Assembly: GCA_034431435.1 (NCBI GenBank)
Contig: DAOUDG010000022.1
Span: 1 to 49,742 of the forward strand
Reading direction: 5' to 3'
Length of the DNA: 49,742 nucleotides
From: JAHCIE01 sp034431435
GTDB taxonomy: Bacteria > Chloroflexota > Anaerolineae > Epilineales > JAHCIE01
Shown piece after piece: positions 15,803 through 23,640 of the stretch; the first letter of the stretch is position 1, and each line of letters opens with the position of its first letter. The notes beneath the pieces were generated by a model. It saw only the letters and a program-made list of their open reading frames with translations, did not search any database and was not told the DNA's origin. The position numbers and the translations under genes were made by a program.

Positions 15803-16893
15803 TCGCCAGGCGACGACGGGGCGCGCTTGAGGCTGAGCCGGCGCGACGGCAGAGCGCGGTCGGACGACCACGGCGCGTAGGGGGCGTAGACCAGCCCGGC
15901 GATGGCGCGCAGCACGAAATCATAGTTGACGCGCCAGCCCGCGTAGTCGCGCCACGCCTGGTCGCGGTCGGGCTTGAGGGGCACGCCCGCCGCCGCCATC
16001 TGGAGTAGCGCCTCGTCGAACTCCTCGCGCGTGATGCTGATGGGGTCATCGGGGCGTGGGTCGGGGTCGTAGGGGATGCCAAAGTAGCGGGCAATGGCGC
16101 GCAGGCACAGGTAGCCCGCGCGAATGCACAGATGCGCGTTGGGCTGGTTGGGCGTGTCCACGGCGGATAGGGTCAACGCCGCGCCGTCCAGCACCGCGCC
16201 CGTCGCCGTCACCCATGACAGGTGTGGCTCGTGGGAGCGGAAGAAGGGCAGCACCCCCAGCGAGGTGTGACTCTCCTCCATTTCGGCGAACAGAGCCTCC
16301 CAGGTTGCCCATGTGGGGACAAGACGATCCAGGCCGTGGAACAGGTGGAAGCGGATGATCATCTCGACCGCCGATGGGGGGTTGCCCGCGCGAGTCGTGA
16401 GCATGGTGACGGCGGCCTCGCGGCGCGAGAAGGCGGCGTAGATGGTGGGCAGGTAGCTGATCATGAGGGCCAGCAGCCCCAGCCCCACCGCCGCCTCGGT
16501 CAAGACCAGCGCGGTGGGCACGAAGCCGTCAACAGGGGCGAAGCCCAGGGTGAACAGGGACGAGCCGCTGATATGGAACGCTTCCCACAGCGAGCCAACA
16601 CCGACCGCCCAGAACATGAGCGTGTAGCCGAGCAGCGTGAGGGTCAGCCATAGCGCCGGTAGCGCCAACAGCGAGATGGGCGCGTAACTGGCCAGGATGG
16701 AGTCGCGCCGCTCGTAGGTCTTGGCGTACTGCATGGGAACCTGATAGACACGGAGAACCAGGACGAATACCAGGCGCGTCAGCCAGTCGTTGATGCCACG
16801 CGGGATGATGACCGTGCGGAGCGCCGACACGAGGGTCGCGCCAACCAGAATCGCACCGGCCACGAAAGCGATCACCTGCCCAATCACCAGCAT
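15799..16893 (-). CDS. pore-loop-like membrane protein (putative ion channel relative)
   Basis: 364 residues. The ATG at 16893-16891 follows GGGAGG by four bases. The N-terminal half has membrane helices at about 4-25, 70-97 and 125-150. Between them lies a re-entrant-like segment, ISGSSLFTLGFAP (residues 108-120), which resembles the potassium-channel filter region (TxGFG/TVGYG) but ends in GFA instead of GFG or GYG. The cytoplasmic half (about 170-364) is soluble and unrecognised. The similarity suggests a two-helix channel-like protein whose ion selectivity may be lost or changed. Its promoter region holds TGGTAGAAT (16965-16957). Confidence 0.55.
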   Translation of the reverse strand: MLVIGQVIAFVAGAILVGATLVSALRTVIIPRGINDWLTRLVFVLVLRVYQVPMQYAKTYERRDSILASYAPISLLALPALWLTLTLLGYTLMFWAVGVGSLWEAFHISGSSLFTLGFAPVDGFVPTALVLTEAAVGLGLLALMISYLPTIYAAFSRREAAVTMLTTRAGNPPSAVEMIIRFHLFHGLDRLVPTWATWEALFAEMEESHTSLGVLPFFRSHEPHLSWVTATGAVLDGAALTLSAVDTPNQPNAHLCIRAGYLCLRAIARYFGIPYDPDPRPDDPISITREEFDEALLQMAAAGVPLKPDRDQAWRDYAGWRVNYDFVLRAIAGLVYAPYAPWSSDRALPSRRLSLKRAPSSPGD

Positions 16894-17013
16894 GCGCCCT
16901 CCCGCCAGGCCCTTTGGAGTGCGGCAGCCGCGCTGTCGCCAGGCTGACACCTTAAAATTCTACCATACGTCGGCAAACCGTCCTGTGTGGCCTGCCGGGC
17001 GGGGGCCATCCTG

Positions 17014-17022
17014 TGCTATAAT
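17014..17022 (+). promoter_or_regulatory. dnaE promoter (extended -10)
   Basis: TGCTATAAT lies 173 bases before the dnaE ATG, leaving a long leader that contains the 17117-17175 hairpin. No convincing -35 box is seen. Confidence 0.55.
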
Positions 17023-17116
17023 AGCTTCGCACCCCCCGCGCACCACAACCGAAAGGGCCGGATTTATCCACAGGGCCTATATCTTGTGTAGCGCGGGTGT
17101 TCTAATACCGACCAAC

Positions 17117-17175
17117 GACGAAGGACGAAGGACCAGGAGGCGAACCCTTTGGTCCCCGGTCTTTCGTCCTTTGTC
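17117..17175 (+). repeat. GACGAAGGACCA-type hairpin repeat in the dnaE leader
   Basis: Arms 17117-17134 and 17158-17175 are 18 bases each and pair throughout with two G-U pairs. The left arm carries the 12-mer GACGAAGGACCA (17124-17135), which also occurs at 31685-31696 and, inverted, at 35800-35811. Confidence 0.65.
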
Positions 17176-17195
17176 TGCTCGCCGGAGTCGTCCCC

Positions 17196-20100
17196 ATGAC
17201 CGAGTTCGTCCATCTCCATTGCCACTCCGAATACTCCCTCCTCGACGGGCTGGCCGATGCCAGGGACCTGTGTAAGGCGACGGTCGAGAACGGGATGCGC
17301 GCCCTGGCCCTGACAGACCACGGCGTCATGTTCGGTGCGGTGGAGTTCTACCGGGCAGCGGAGGCGGCGGGCATCAAGCCTATTATCGGCTCAGAGCTGT
17401 ATGTGGCGCGGGGCAGCCGCCTGGACCGGACGGGCGGCGCGCAGAAGGGCCAGGGCGCGTACCACCTGACGGTCCTGGCGCAGAACGAGACCGGCTACAA
17501 GAACCTGCTGCAACTCGCCAGCAAGGCGCAGCTCGAAGGCTTCTACTACAAGCCTCGCGTCGATAAGGAACTGCTCGAACAGCACAGCGAGGGACTGATC
17601 GTCTTCAGCGGTTGCCCGTCGGCCGAGGTCCCGCGCCTGTTGCTCGATGGTAAGGACGACGAGGCCTACGCTATGGCCGCCTGGTCGCGGGAGGTGTTCG
17701 GGCGTGACAATTACTACGTCGAGATTCAGAACCACCCCATCGACTTCCTGCCCGACCTGACGCGCAAGCTGGTGGACATGGCGCGCACGCTGGACCTGCC
17801 GCTGGTCGCCACCAACGACGTCCATTTCGCCCGCGCCGCCGACTCTTACGCCCACGAGGTGCTGCTGTGCATCGGCACGCAGACGACCATGCAGGACCCC
17901 AACCGCATGAGATTGGGCGAAACCTTCTACCTGCGCAGCCCGGCCGAGATGGCGGCCCTGTTCCCCGAGTTCCCCGACGCGCTCAAGAACACCGTGCGCA
18001 TCGCCGAGATGGTCGACTTCAAGATGAGGTTCGGCGAGTATCACCTGCCCGTGTTCCCCGTGCCCGACGGCTACACTGCCGCGAGCTACCTGCGCGCCCT
18101 GTGCGAGGAGGGCCTCACGCGCCGCTACGGGGACCGCGCCAACGATCCTGTGGTGCGCCACCGCCTGGAGCACGAGTTGGGCGTCATCCACCAGATGGGC
18201 TTCGACGCCTACTTCCTCATCGTCTGGGACCTGTGCCGTTTCGCCAAGTCCCAGAACATCTGGTACAACGCGCGCGGCTCGGCGGCCGGCTCCCTGGTCG
18301 CCTACAGCCTGAATATCACTCTGGTCGATCCCATCCAGCACGACCTCATCTTCGAGCGCTTCCTCAACACCGGCCGCCTGGAGATGCCTGATATCGACCT
18401 GGACTTCCCGGACGACCGCCGCGAGCAACTCATCAACTACACCATCCACAAGTACGGTCACGACAAGGTCGCCCAGATCATCACCTTTGGCACGCTGGGC
18501 GCGCGGGCCGCGCTGCGCGACTCGGGCCGCGCCCTGGATATGCCCCTGGCCGAGGTCGACCGCATCGCGCGCATGATTCCCGCCGTGCCTGGCAAGCCCG
18601 TCAGCATCGCCAATGTGATGGACGAGGAGCACGAGTTCTTCAACCGCGAGTTCAAGGAACTGGTCACCTCGGACGAGACGGCCCGCCACCTGGTGCAGAC
18701 GGCCCAGTCGTTGGAGGGTGTGTCACGCCACGCCAGCACCCACGCGGCGGGCGTCGTCATCTCTGACCGCCCCGTGGTCGAGTACTGCCCCTTGCACCGC
18801 CCGACCAAAGGCGACAGCGCGGACGCGCCGTCGGTCACCCAGTTCCCGATGGAGATCATCAACACCATCGGCCTGCTGAAGGTGGACTTCCTGGGCCTGG
18901 CGACGCTGACGGTCATGCAGCGCGCCGCCGACCTCATCGAACGCTATCACGGCGTGACGTACGACCTGGATACCATCCCCACCGATGACCCCATCGCCTT
19001 CAAGCTGCTGTCCAGCGGCAACGTGCAGGGCGTGTTCCAGGTGGAAGGGCCGGGCATGCGGCGCATTCTCCAGGAAATGCGGCCCAGCCAGTTGGAGCAC
19101 ATCATTGCCCTGGTTGCTCTGTACCGCCCCGGCCCCCTGGAAATGATTCCCAACTACATCCGGCGCATGCACGGCGAGGAGGCGGTTACCTACCTCCACC
19201 CCGATCTGGAGCCGATCCTCAAGGAGACCTACGGCATCCTGGTCTACCAGGAACAGGTGATGCGCACGGCCATCGACATGGCGGGCTACACGGCCACCGA
19301 CGCCGACAAGCTGCGCAAGGCCATCGGCAAGAAGAAGAAGGACGACCTCCTCAAGCAGCGCGAGAAGTTCGTCAAGGGCGCGATCAAGAACGGCCTGGAC
19401 CAGGCCACACCCAATCAGATCTTTGACTACTTCGAGGCCTTCGCCCGCTACGGGTTCAACAAGGGTCACGCCGCCGACTACGCCGTCGTCACGGTGCAGA
19501 CGGCGTGGCTCAAGGCGACGTACCCGGTCGAGTACCTGACCGCTCTGCTCAGCGTCAACATCGGGAATACTGAGAAGATGGCGGGCTACGTGGCCGACTG
19601 CCACAACCTGGGCATCGCTATCCTGCCGCCCGATATCAACCGCTCCCAGCAGGACTTCACCATCGAGGCCCTACCCAAGAGCGCGGTTGTCGGCAAGGTG
19701 CGCCACCAGCGCGGCATCCGCTTCGGCCTGTCCGCTATCAAGAACGTCGGCGATGGTCCGGTGCAGACTATCCTGGCGGCGCGAGGTGACCAACCCTTCG
19801 CCAGCCTGGACGACTTCGCCCGCCGCGTCGACCTGCGCCAGGTCAACCGCCGCGTCCTGGAGTGCCTCATCAAGGCCGGTGTGTTCGACGGCTTCGGCCA
19901 TCGCGCCCAACTCCTGGGGGCGGTGGACGCGCTGATGGGCCTGAGCACGGAGCACCACCGCGCCCAGGACGTGGGCCAGATGAGCCTGTTCGGCGGGCTG
20001 GGTGGTGGTGGCGGCAGCGCGCCGGGCCTCAACGCCCTGGCGCTGCCCAAGGCCGACCCGCCGTCGCGCAAGGAGACGCTTGCCTGGGAGAAGGAGTTGC

Positions 20101-20993
20101 TCGGCTGCTACCTGGGCGAGCATCCCCTCAACCGCCTGGCGACGACCCTCGAAAGCCACGTCACGTTCAACCTGGCCGACCTGACGCCGGAGATGAAGGG
20201 CACGCCGGTCCTTATCGCGGGCATGATCAACTCGGTGCGTATCCGCCAGACGAAGGCGGGCGAACCGTTCGCCTTCATCACCATCGAGGACCTGGGCGGG
20301 CAGGTGGACGTGACCGTCTTCCCGCGCGTATTCAAGGCCGTCAGGAATCTGCTCGAGCAGGACACGCTGGTGATGGTGCGCGGCAAGGTTGATGAGTACA
20401 GCGGCAAAGCCAACGTGCTGGCCGACGAGGTGCGCGAGTACAGCCTCGACGCGCCCCTGGCTAACGTCGAGGCGGTTGACCTGGCCGAGGTCGATCTGGG
20501 CCTGGCGCAGGCGGTGGATGATGACTTCTTCCTCGTGCCGCCGGATGCCCCCCTCAATCCCCCCGTCTACGGGGGGAGGCAGGAGGTGGCCCCCTCCCCG
20601 CCGATGGGGAGGGATGGGGAAGAGTCTCCCGCACCCAATGGGAACGGCAGCGGCGTGGCGGTCAGCGCGGATAGCGCAGACGGCGATCTGTCGGCCGACC
20701 TGGTGTACCACCTGGAAATCAGCCTGCCGCGCAGCGCGAGCGTCGAGGACGACAAGCGCCGCCTGGGCGAGGTGTACCGCCTGGTGACGGGCTACGAGGG
20801 CCACGACACCTTCAGCCTGGTGGTCAGCCGCGGCGATAGCAGGGTTCTCATCGACTTCCCCAACAACAAGACCCGCTGCAACAAGCTGCTGGTCAAGCAA
20901 CTGGAGAAGATGCTCGGCGAGCGCGCCGTCACCATCCTCAACCGCACCCCGCCCGACCCCCGCGAGAAGTACCGCAAGCAGACGGGGACGTGA
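17196..20993 (+). CDS. dnaE: DNA polymerase III alpha subunit
   Basis: 1265 residues from ATG 17196, the replicative polymerase. The N-terminal PHP domain retains the full set of likely metal ligands (HLHCHSEYSLLDG, LTDHG, IIGSE, YHLTVLA, SGCPSAE, TNDVHF), so it may be an active 3'-5' exonuclease as in Thermus. The catalytic aspartates are D399 and D401 in PDIDLDF and D564 in KVDFLGL. The tandem HhH, OB fold (about 1005-1080, VLIAGMINSVRIRQ) and C-terminal domain are present. A Pro/Gly-rich linker near residues 1115-1150 is encoded by two GC-rich palindromes and looks inserted. No Shine-Dalgarno is obvious. Confidence 0.97.
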   Translation: MTEFVHLHCHSEYSLLDGLADARDLCKATVENGMRALALTDHGVMFGAVEFYRAAEAAGIKPIIGSELYVARGSRLDRTGGAQKGQGAYHLTVLAQNETGYKNLLQLASKAQLEGFYYKPRVDKELLEQHSEGLIVFSGCPSAEVPRLLLDGKDDEAYAMAAWSREVFGRDNYYVEIQNHPIDFLPDLTRKLVDMARTLDLPLVATNDVHFARAADSYAHEVLLCIGTQTTMQDPNRMRLGETFYLRSPAEMAALFPEFPDALKNTVRIAEMVDFKMRFGEYHLPVFPVPDGYTAASYLRALCEEGLTRRYGDRANDPVVRHRLEHELGVIHQMGFDAYFLIVWDLCRFAKSQNIWYNARGSAAGSLVAYSLNITLVDPIQHDLIFERFLNTGRLEMPDIDLDFPDDRREQLINYTIHKYGHDKVAQIITFGTLGARAALRDSGRALDMPLAEVDRIARMIPAVPGKPVSIANVMDEEHEFFNREFKELVTSDETARHLVQTAQSLEGVSRHASTHAAGVVISDRPVVEYCPLHRPTKGDSADAPSVTQFPMEIINTIGLLKVDFLGLATLTVMQRAADLIERYHGVTYDLDTIPTDDPIAFKLLSSGNVQGVFQVEGPGMRRILQEMRPSQLEHIIALVALYRPGPLEMIPNYIRRMHGEEAVTYLHPDLEPILKETYGILVYQEQVMRTAIDMAGYTATDADKLRKAIGKKKKDDLLKQREKFVKGAIKNGLDQATPNQIFDYFEAFARYGFNKGHAADYAVVTVQTAWLKATYPVEYLTALLSVNIGNTEKMAGYVADCHNLGIAILPPDINRSQQDFTIEALPKSAVVGKVRHQRGIRFGLSAIKNVGDGPVQTILAARGDQPFASLDDFARRVDLRQVNRRVLECLIKAGVFDGFGHRAQLLGAVDALMGLSTEHHRAQDVGQMSLFGGLGGGGGSAPGLNALALPKADPPSRKETLAWEKELLGCYLGEHPLNRLATTLESHVTFNLADLTPEMKGTPVLIAGMINSVRIRQTKAGEPFAFITIEDLGGQVDVTVFPRVFKAVRNLLEQDTLVMVRGKVDEYSGKANVLADEVREYSLDAPLANVEAVDLAEVDLGLAQAVDDDFFLVPPDAPLNPPVYGGRQEVAPSPPMGRDGEESPAPNGNGSGVAVSADSADGDLSADLVYHLEISLPRSASVEDDKRRLGEVYRLVTGYEGHDTFSLVVSRGDSRVLIDFPNNKTRCNKLLVKQLEKMLGERAVTILNRTPPDPREKYRKQTGT
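20547..20620 (+). repeat. in-frame palindromic insert in dnaE
   Basis: Two hairpins lie in the linker before the C-terminal domain: CCCCCC/GGGGGG at 20559-20564/20571-20576 and CCCTCCCC/GGGGAGGG at 20592-20599/20606-20613. The encoded stretch (NPPVYGGRQEVAPSPPMGRD) is unlike the rest of DnaE. Confidence 0.6.
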
Positions 20994-21022
20994 TAGTCAT
21001 GTCCCCACAGCTGTGATGGCTT

Positions 21023-22018
21023 ATGGATTCGCTTCGAGCCTTCAGGATTGGCGAGCGTTACACCAACGACCAGATACGCTTCGCGCTCAACGTCGGTAAC
21101 TTAGGCGGTATCCGCCCCGCCGTCGACGCTCAGCGTAATCTCCGCCACATCGTCATCATCACCGCGGCCGAAGCGCCCGACCGCTCCCTGGCGGAGAACC
21201 CTTACCACGACCGCATCGAAGGCGATGTGCTGCTGTATACCGCCCAGGGACGAGAAGGCGACCAACAACTGGCCGGAGCGAATAAGCGCCTGCTCGAACA
21301 GTACGGCATTCCTGTGCCCATCTATGGCTTCATGGCGACCGGTCAACAGACCTACCGCTTTGTCGGGCTTCTGGAGCTACTGCGTCACTATCAGGAGACG
21401 CAGATTGACCGCCGGGGCCACACCCGCCAGGTGTGGCTCTTCGAGTTCCGAATCCACGCCGCCCCGGAGATCGTGCCGCTTGATCAGGCCGCCACCATCT
21501 CGGCCGAGGTTATCGCCGCGTCCCGATCACGAAGTGCGCTCACCGACCTTGAACGCGAGGTCACCCCCAACCTGGGCGGTGATCTAGAGCAGGACACCCC
21601 TCGTGTTGAAGAAGTGCGTCGCCACCTGTTGCAGATTCCCGCATCGAACTTCGAGCATCTTATCAAGGCTCTGCTGGAAGCCAGTGGCCTGGTGAACGTG
21701 ACGGTCACGCCGTTCTCGGGCGATGGCGGCATAGACGTCGATGGCTACGTCAGTGACGCTAATGACCTCTTTGCGGGAAGCCATGTCCAGGCGCAGGCGA
21801 AGCGGTGGCGTCATGCGGTGGGGAACGTCGAGATCAACAGTTTTCGCGGGGCCTTGAGTGTCACGGCCAAAGGTGTCTTCATCACGACGAGCCACTACAC
21901 GCGAGCGGCCGTCACTGAAGCGCGCCACCAAAGCAAACCGTCGATTGCCCTGATTGACGGGCCTCGGCTATCGTCGATGGTTATCCGGTCCAGGTTGGAC
22001 GTCAGCGCCTTTGATTGA
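21023..22018 (+). CDS. type IV restriction endonuclease, SRA-like domain plus Mrr nuclease
   Basis: 331 residues, 29 bases after dnaE; no clear Shine-Dalgarno, so translation may depend on dnaE readthrough. The N-terminal half (about 5-150) resembles the ScoMcrA-type SRA-like reader of modified DNA (DVLLYTAQGREGDQQLAGANKRLL, then PVPIYGF and YRFVGLLEL). The C-terminal half (about 210-330) is an Mrr/PD-(D/E)xK nuclease: FEHLIKALLEASG, DGGIDVDG and QAKRW supply the acidic and lysine residues, followed by KGVFITTSHYTRAA. Enzymes of this plan cut DNA carrying foreign base or phosphorothioate modification. Which modification is recognised cannot be told. Confidence 0.82.
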   Translation: MDSLRAFRIGERYTNDQIRFALNVGNLGGIRPAVDAQRNLRHIVIITAAEAPDRSLAENPYHDRIEGDVLLYTAQGREGDQQLAGANKRLLEQYGIPVPIYGFMATGQQTYRFVGLLELLRHYQETQIDRRGHTRQVWLFEFRIHAAPEIVPLDQAATISAEVIAASRSRSALTDLEREVTPNLGGDLEQDTPRVEEVRRHLLQIPASNFEHLIKALLEASGLVNVTVTPFSGDGGIDVDGYVSDANDLFAGSHVQAQAKRWRHAVGNVEINSFRGALSVTAKGVFITTSHYTRAAVTEARHQSKPSIALIDGPRLSSMVIRSRLDVSAFD

Positions 22019-22138
22019 CGTCACTCGCGGGCGGAGGTGCGTCGCGGCGCGCTGCCTGTCCGTGGGCATGGCATCACAACATCGGTTAGTGGTCGGGGGG
22101 CTGATGAACTGGGAGGCGGGCTTTGAGGCGAAGAAATG

Positions 22139-22194
22139 TGACAAAGGTTTGAGGGTTCGCCCCGCCGCTGAGCGAAGCCCTCAAACCTTTGTCA
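22139..22194. repeat. long perfect inverted repeat
   Basis: TGACAAAGGTTTGAGGG (22139-22155) is perfectly mirrored at 22178-22194, and the stem extends by TTCGC/GCGAA past a one-base bulge. No T-run follows. The remaining part of the 22019-22323 gap contains the hydrolase promoter but no gene. Confidence 0.65.
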
Positions 22195-22228
22195 AGGGGG
22201 GTACTACGGTGACTATGATACCGGCGGC

Positions 22229-22248
22229 ACATTAACCGGACATTAACC
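22229..22248 (+). promoter_or_regulatory. 11-base-period direct repeat, response-regulator-like site
   Basis: ACATTAACC occurs twice (22229-22237 and 22240-22248) with a period of 11 bases, one helical turn. The spacing is that of PhoB/PhoP/OmpR-type binding sites. It sits about 35 bases upstream of the TATAAT at 22284. Confidence 0.5.
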
Positions 22249-22280
22249 AACGCTTAGGCGTTTATGAGGATGGCGCGCTG

Positions 22281-22289
22281 TGCTATAAT
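22281..22289 (+). promoter_or_regulatory. UPF0173 hydrolase promoter (extended -10)
   Basis: TGCTATAAT lies 34 bases before the ATG. TTTATG (22261-22266), 17 bases upstream of TATAAT, is a poor -35, in keeping with activator dependence. Confidence 0.6.
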
Positions 22290-22323
22290 TATCGTCACCA
22301 TCGAGCGGACCAGGAGGTAGAGT

Positions 22324-23007
22324 ATGACCAGGTTCCACTGGCACGGCCACTCGGCGTGGACTGTCGAGCACGCGGGCACGCGCCTTCTCATCGACCCGTT
22401 CTTCACCGGTAACCCGGCCGCCGATATGGCAGCGGACAAGGTCCGGGCGGACATCATCTTGCTCACCCACGCCCATGGCGACCATCTGGGTGACACGGTT
22501 GACCTGGCCCGCCGGCTGGGCGTGCCCGTCGTGACCAATAACGAGATCAGCCACTACCTGGCGCGGCACGGTGTCGAGCACACCCACGGCCTCAACCCCG
22601 GCGGTGGCGTGCAATTGCCCTTCGGCCGCGTGACCTTCGTGCGCGCCGACCACAGTTCGTCCTTCCCCGACGGTACATACGGCGGCGTCGCCTGCGGCTT
22701 CGTCGTCCACCTGGACGGCCTGACCCTCTACAACGCGGGGGACACCGCGCTCTTCTCGGACATGGAGATGTTCGGCGAGCGCTACAAGCCGGACGTGGTC
22801 ATGTTGCCCATCGGCGACTATTTCACCATGGGGCCAGACGACGCGCACGAGGCCGTGCGGCTCATCAACCCGCGCGTCGCGCTGGCGCAACACTTCAACA
22901 CCTTCCCGCCGATTCGCCAGGACGGTAAGGCATGGGCCGACCGTGTCTGCAAGGACCTACGTGTCGAGGTTCCTTTCCTCCAACCCGGCGAGGCCGCCAA
23001 CGTCTAG
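22324..23007 (+). CDS. UPF0173 metal-dependent hydrolase (metallo-beta-lactamase fold)
   Basis: 227 residues from ATG 22324, with AGGAGG eight bases upstream. The metal-binding motif THAHGDH, the later NAGDTALFSDM and the C-terminal LAQHFNTFPP are those of the UPF0173/YtkL group in the metallo-beta-lactamase superfamily (UlaG-like). These bind two metal ions and hydrolyse small esters or lactones; the natural substrate is mostly unknown. The start MTRFHWHGHSAWTVE is typical. It is a single-gene unit between its own promoter with a direct-repeat operator and a terminator-like hairpin. Confidence 0.9.
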   Translation: MTRFHWHGHSAWTVEHAGTRLLIDPFFTGNPAADMAADKVRADIILLTHAHGDHLGDTVDLARRLGVPVVTNNEISHYLARHGVEHTHGLNPGGGVQLPFGRVTFVRADHSSSFPDGTYGGVACGFVVHLDGLTLYNAGDTALFSDMEMFGERYKPDVVMLPIGDYFTMGPDDAHEAVRLINPRVALAQHFNTFPPIRQDGKAWADRVCKDLRVEVPFLQPGEAANV

Positions 23008-23021
23008 CAACGAACTCGCAG

Positions 23022-23053
23022 GAGGGGGCCAGGCGACATTGCCTGGCCCCCTC
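23022..23053 (+). terminator. terminator-like hairpin after the UPF0173 gene
   Basis: A perfect 13-base-pair stem (23022-23034 with 23041-23053) with loop GACATT lies 14 bases after the stop. There is no T-run. Its core GGCCAGGC...GCCTGGCC recurs in the palindrome at 23214-23237. Confidence 0.55.
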
Positions 23054-23213
23054 GCGTTACTCGGCGCAGTCGAACCTGGGTCGTCGCCGCTGTCTCGCCA
23101 ACCGAGTGTGTCCTGTGTTCGATGCAGCGTGCTGATGGACACCTCCGGCCCGTAATTATCCATCTACATCTACATCCTGACCAGCAGCCCACGAACACGT
23201 CATAACAAGCAGC

Positions 23214-23237
23214 AGGCCAGGCAATATTGCCTGGCCT
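23214..23237. repeat. 24-base perfect palindrome
   Basis: The 24 bases from AGGCCAGGCAAT onwards are a perfect palindrome. The core resembles the hairpin at 23022-23053, 190 bases upstream. Confidence 0.65.
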
Positions 23238-23293
23238 ACGCGATGAGTCCCCGATGAAGTTGGCTGGCCGCGCCGCCAGCGGGGGGCCGTAGT

Positions 23294-23371
23294 CTAGGAG
23301 CGCTTCGCGCCCAATGTGCTACACCACACGAGGAGCATCGATACAGCAATGACAACGAGTACGGTGTCCAT
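23294..23371 (-). CDS. possible 25-residue membrane peptide
   Basis: ATG at 23371-23369 opens a 25-codon frame, MDTVLVVIAVSMLLVWCST followed by LGAKRS, which is one hydrophobic segment with a basic tail. GAAGAGAAGG abuts the ATG, closer than an ideal Shine-Dalgarno. Hydrophobic small frames arise by chance, so this is speculative. Confidence 0.2.
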   Translation of the reverse strand: MDTVLVVIAVSMLLVWCSTLGAKRS

Positions 23372-23420
23372 CCTTCTCTTCCCCTGAATCGTTGTATCTG
23401 CGGCGCGGCGGAGCTTGTGT

Positions 23421-23444
23421 ATTGTCGACAATCAAAACGTTTTG
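23421..23444. promoter_or_regulatory. two abutting perfect 12-base palindromes
   Basis: ATTGTCGACAAT (23421-23432) is followed without a gap by CAAAACGTTTTG (23433-23444). Both are perfect palindromes. The first resembles FadR/GntR-type operators (TTGT-N2-ACAA). Confidence 0.5.
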
Positions 23445-23640
23445 GCGCAGGCAAAGATACGCGCGTTTGAGCCTGATTTCATTAGAACTTACTCAGTCGT
23501 TCGGTGGCGAGCCGCGTCTCGGCCAGGGTCGGCGATTGGCCCACGTTTTACCTACGCGCGGGTGGCGAGCGTATCTCCGGCGGACGAGGGGCGTCTAGTC
23601 CTGTGTGTTACTCGCCTCATCCCACTAGAAGGATAACCTT

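Larger units (their letters stand above)
23054..23640. other. gene-poor intergenic region with several palindromes
   Basis: About 590 bases, visibly richer in A and T than the coding parts. I see no convincing gene. It contains the palindrome 23214-23237, two abutting 12-base palindromes at 23421-23444, and one very small possible peptide gene on the minus strand (23294-23371). It may hold remnants of a lost gene or regulatory DNA for the secreted protein gene at 23641. Confidence 0.5.

Noticed and set aside
17391..18689. 432-codon open frame on the minus strand inside dnaE
   Set aside because: It is fully opposite the conserved dnaE frame; high GC keeps antisense frames open. The protein is Val/Ala/Arg/Gly-rich with no recognisable domain.
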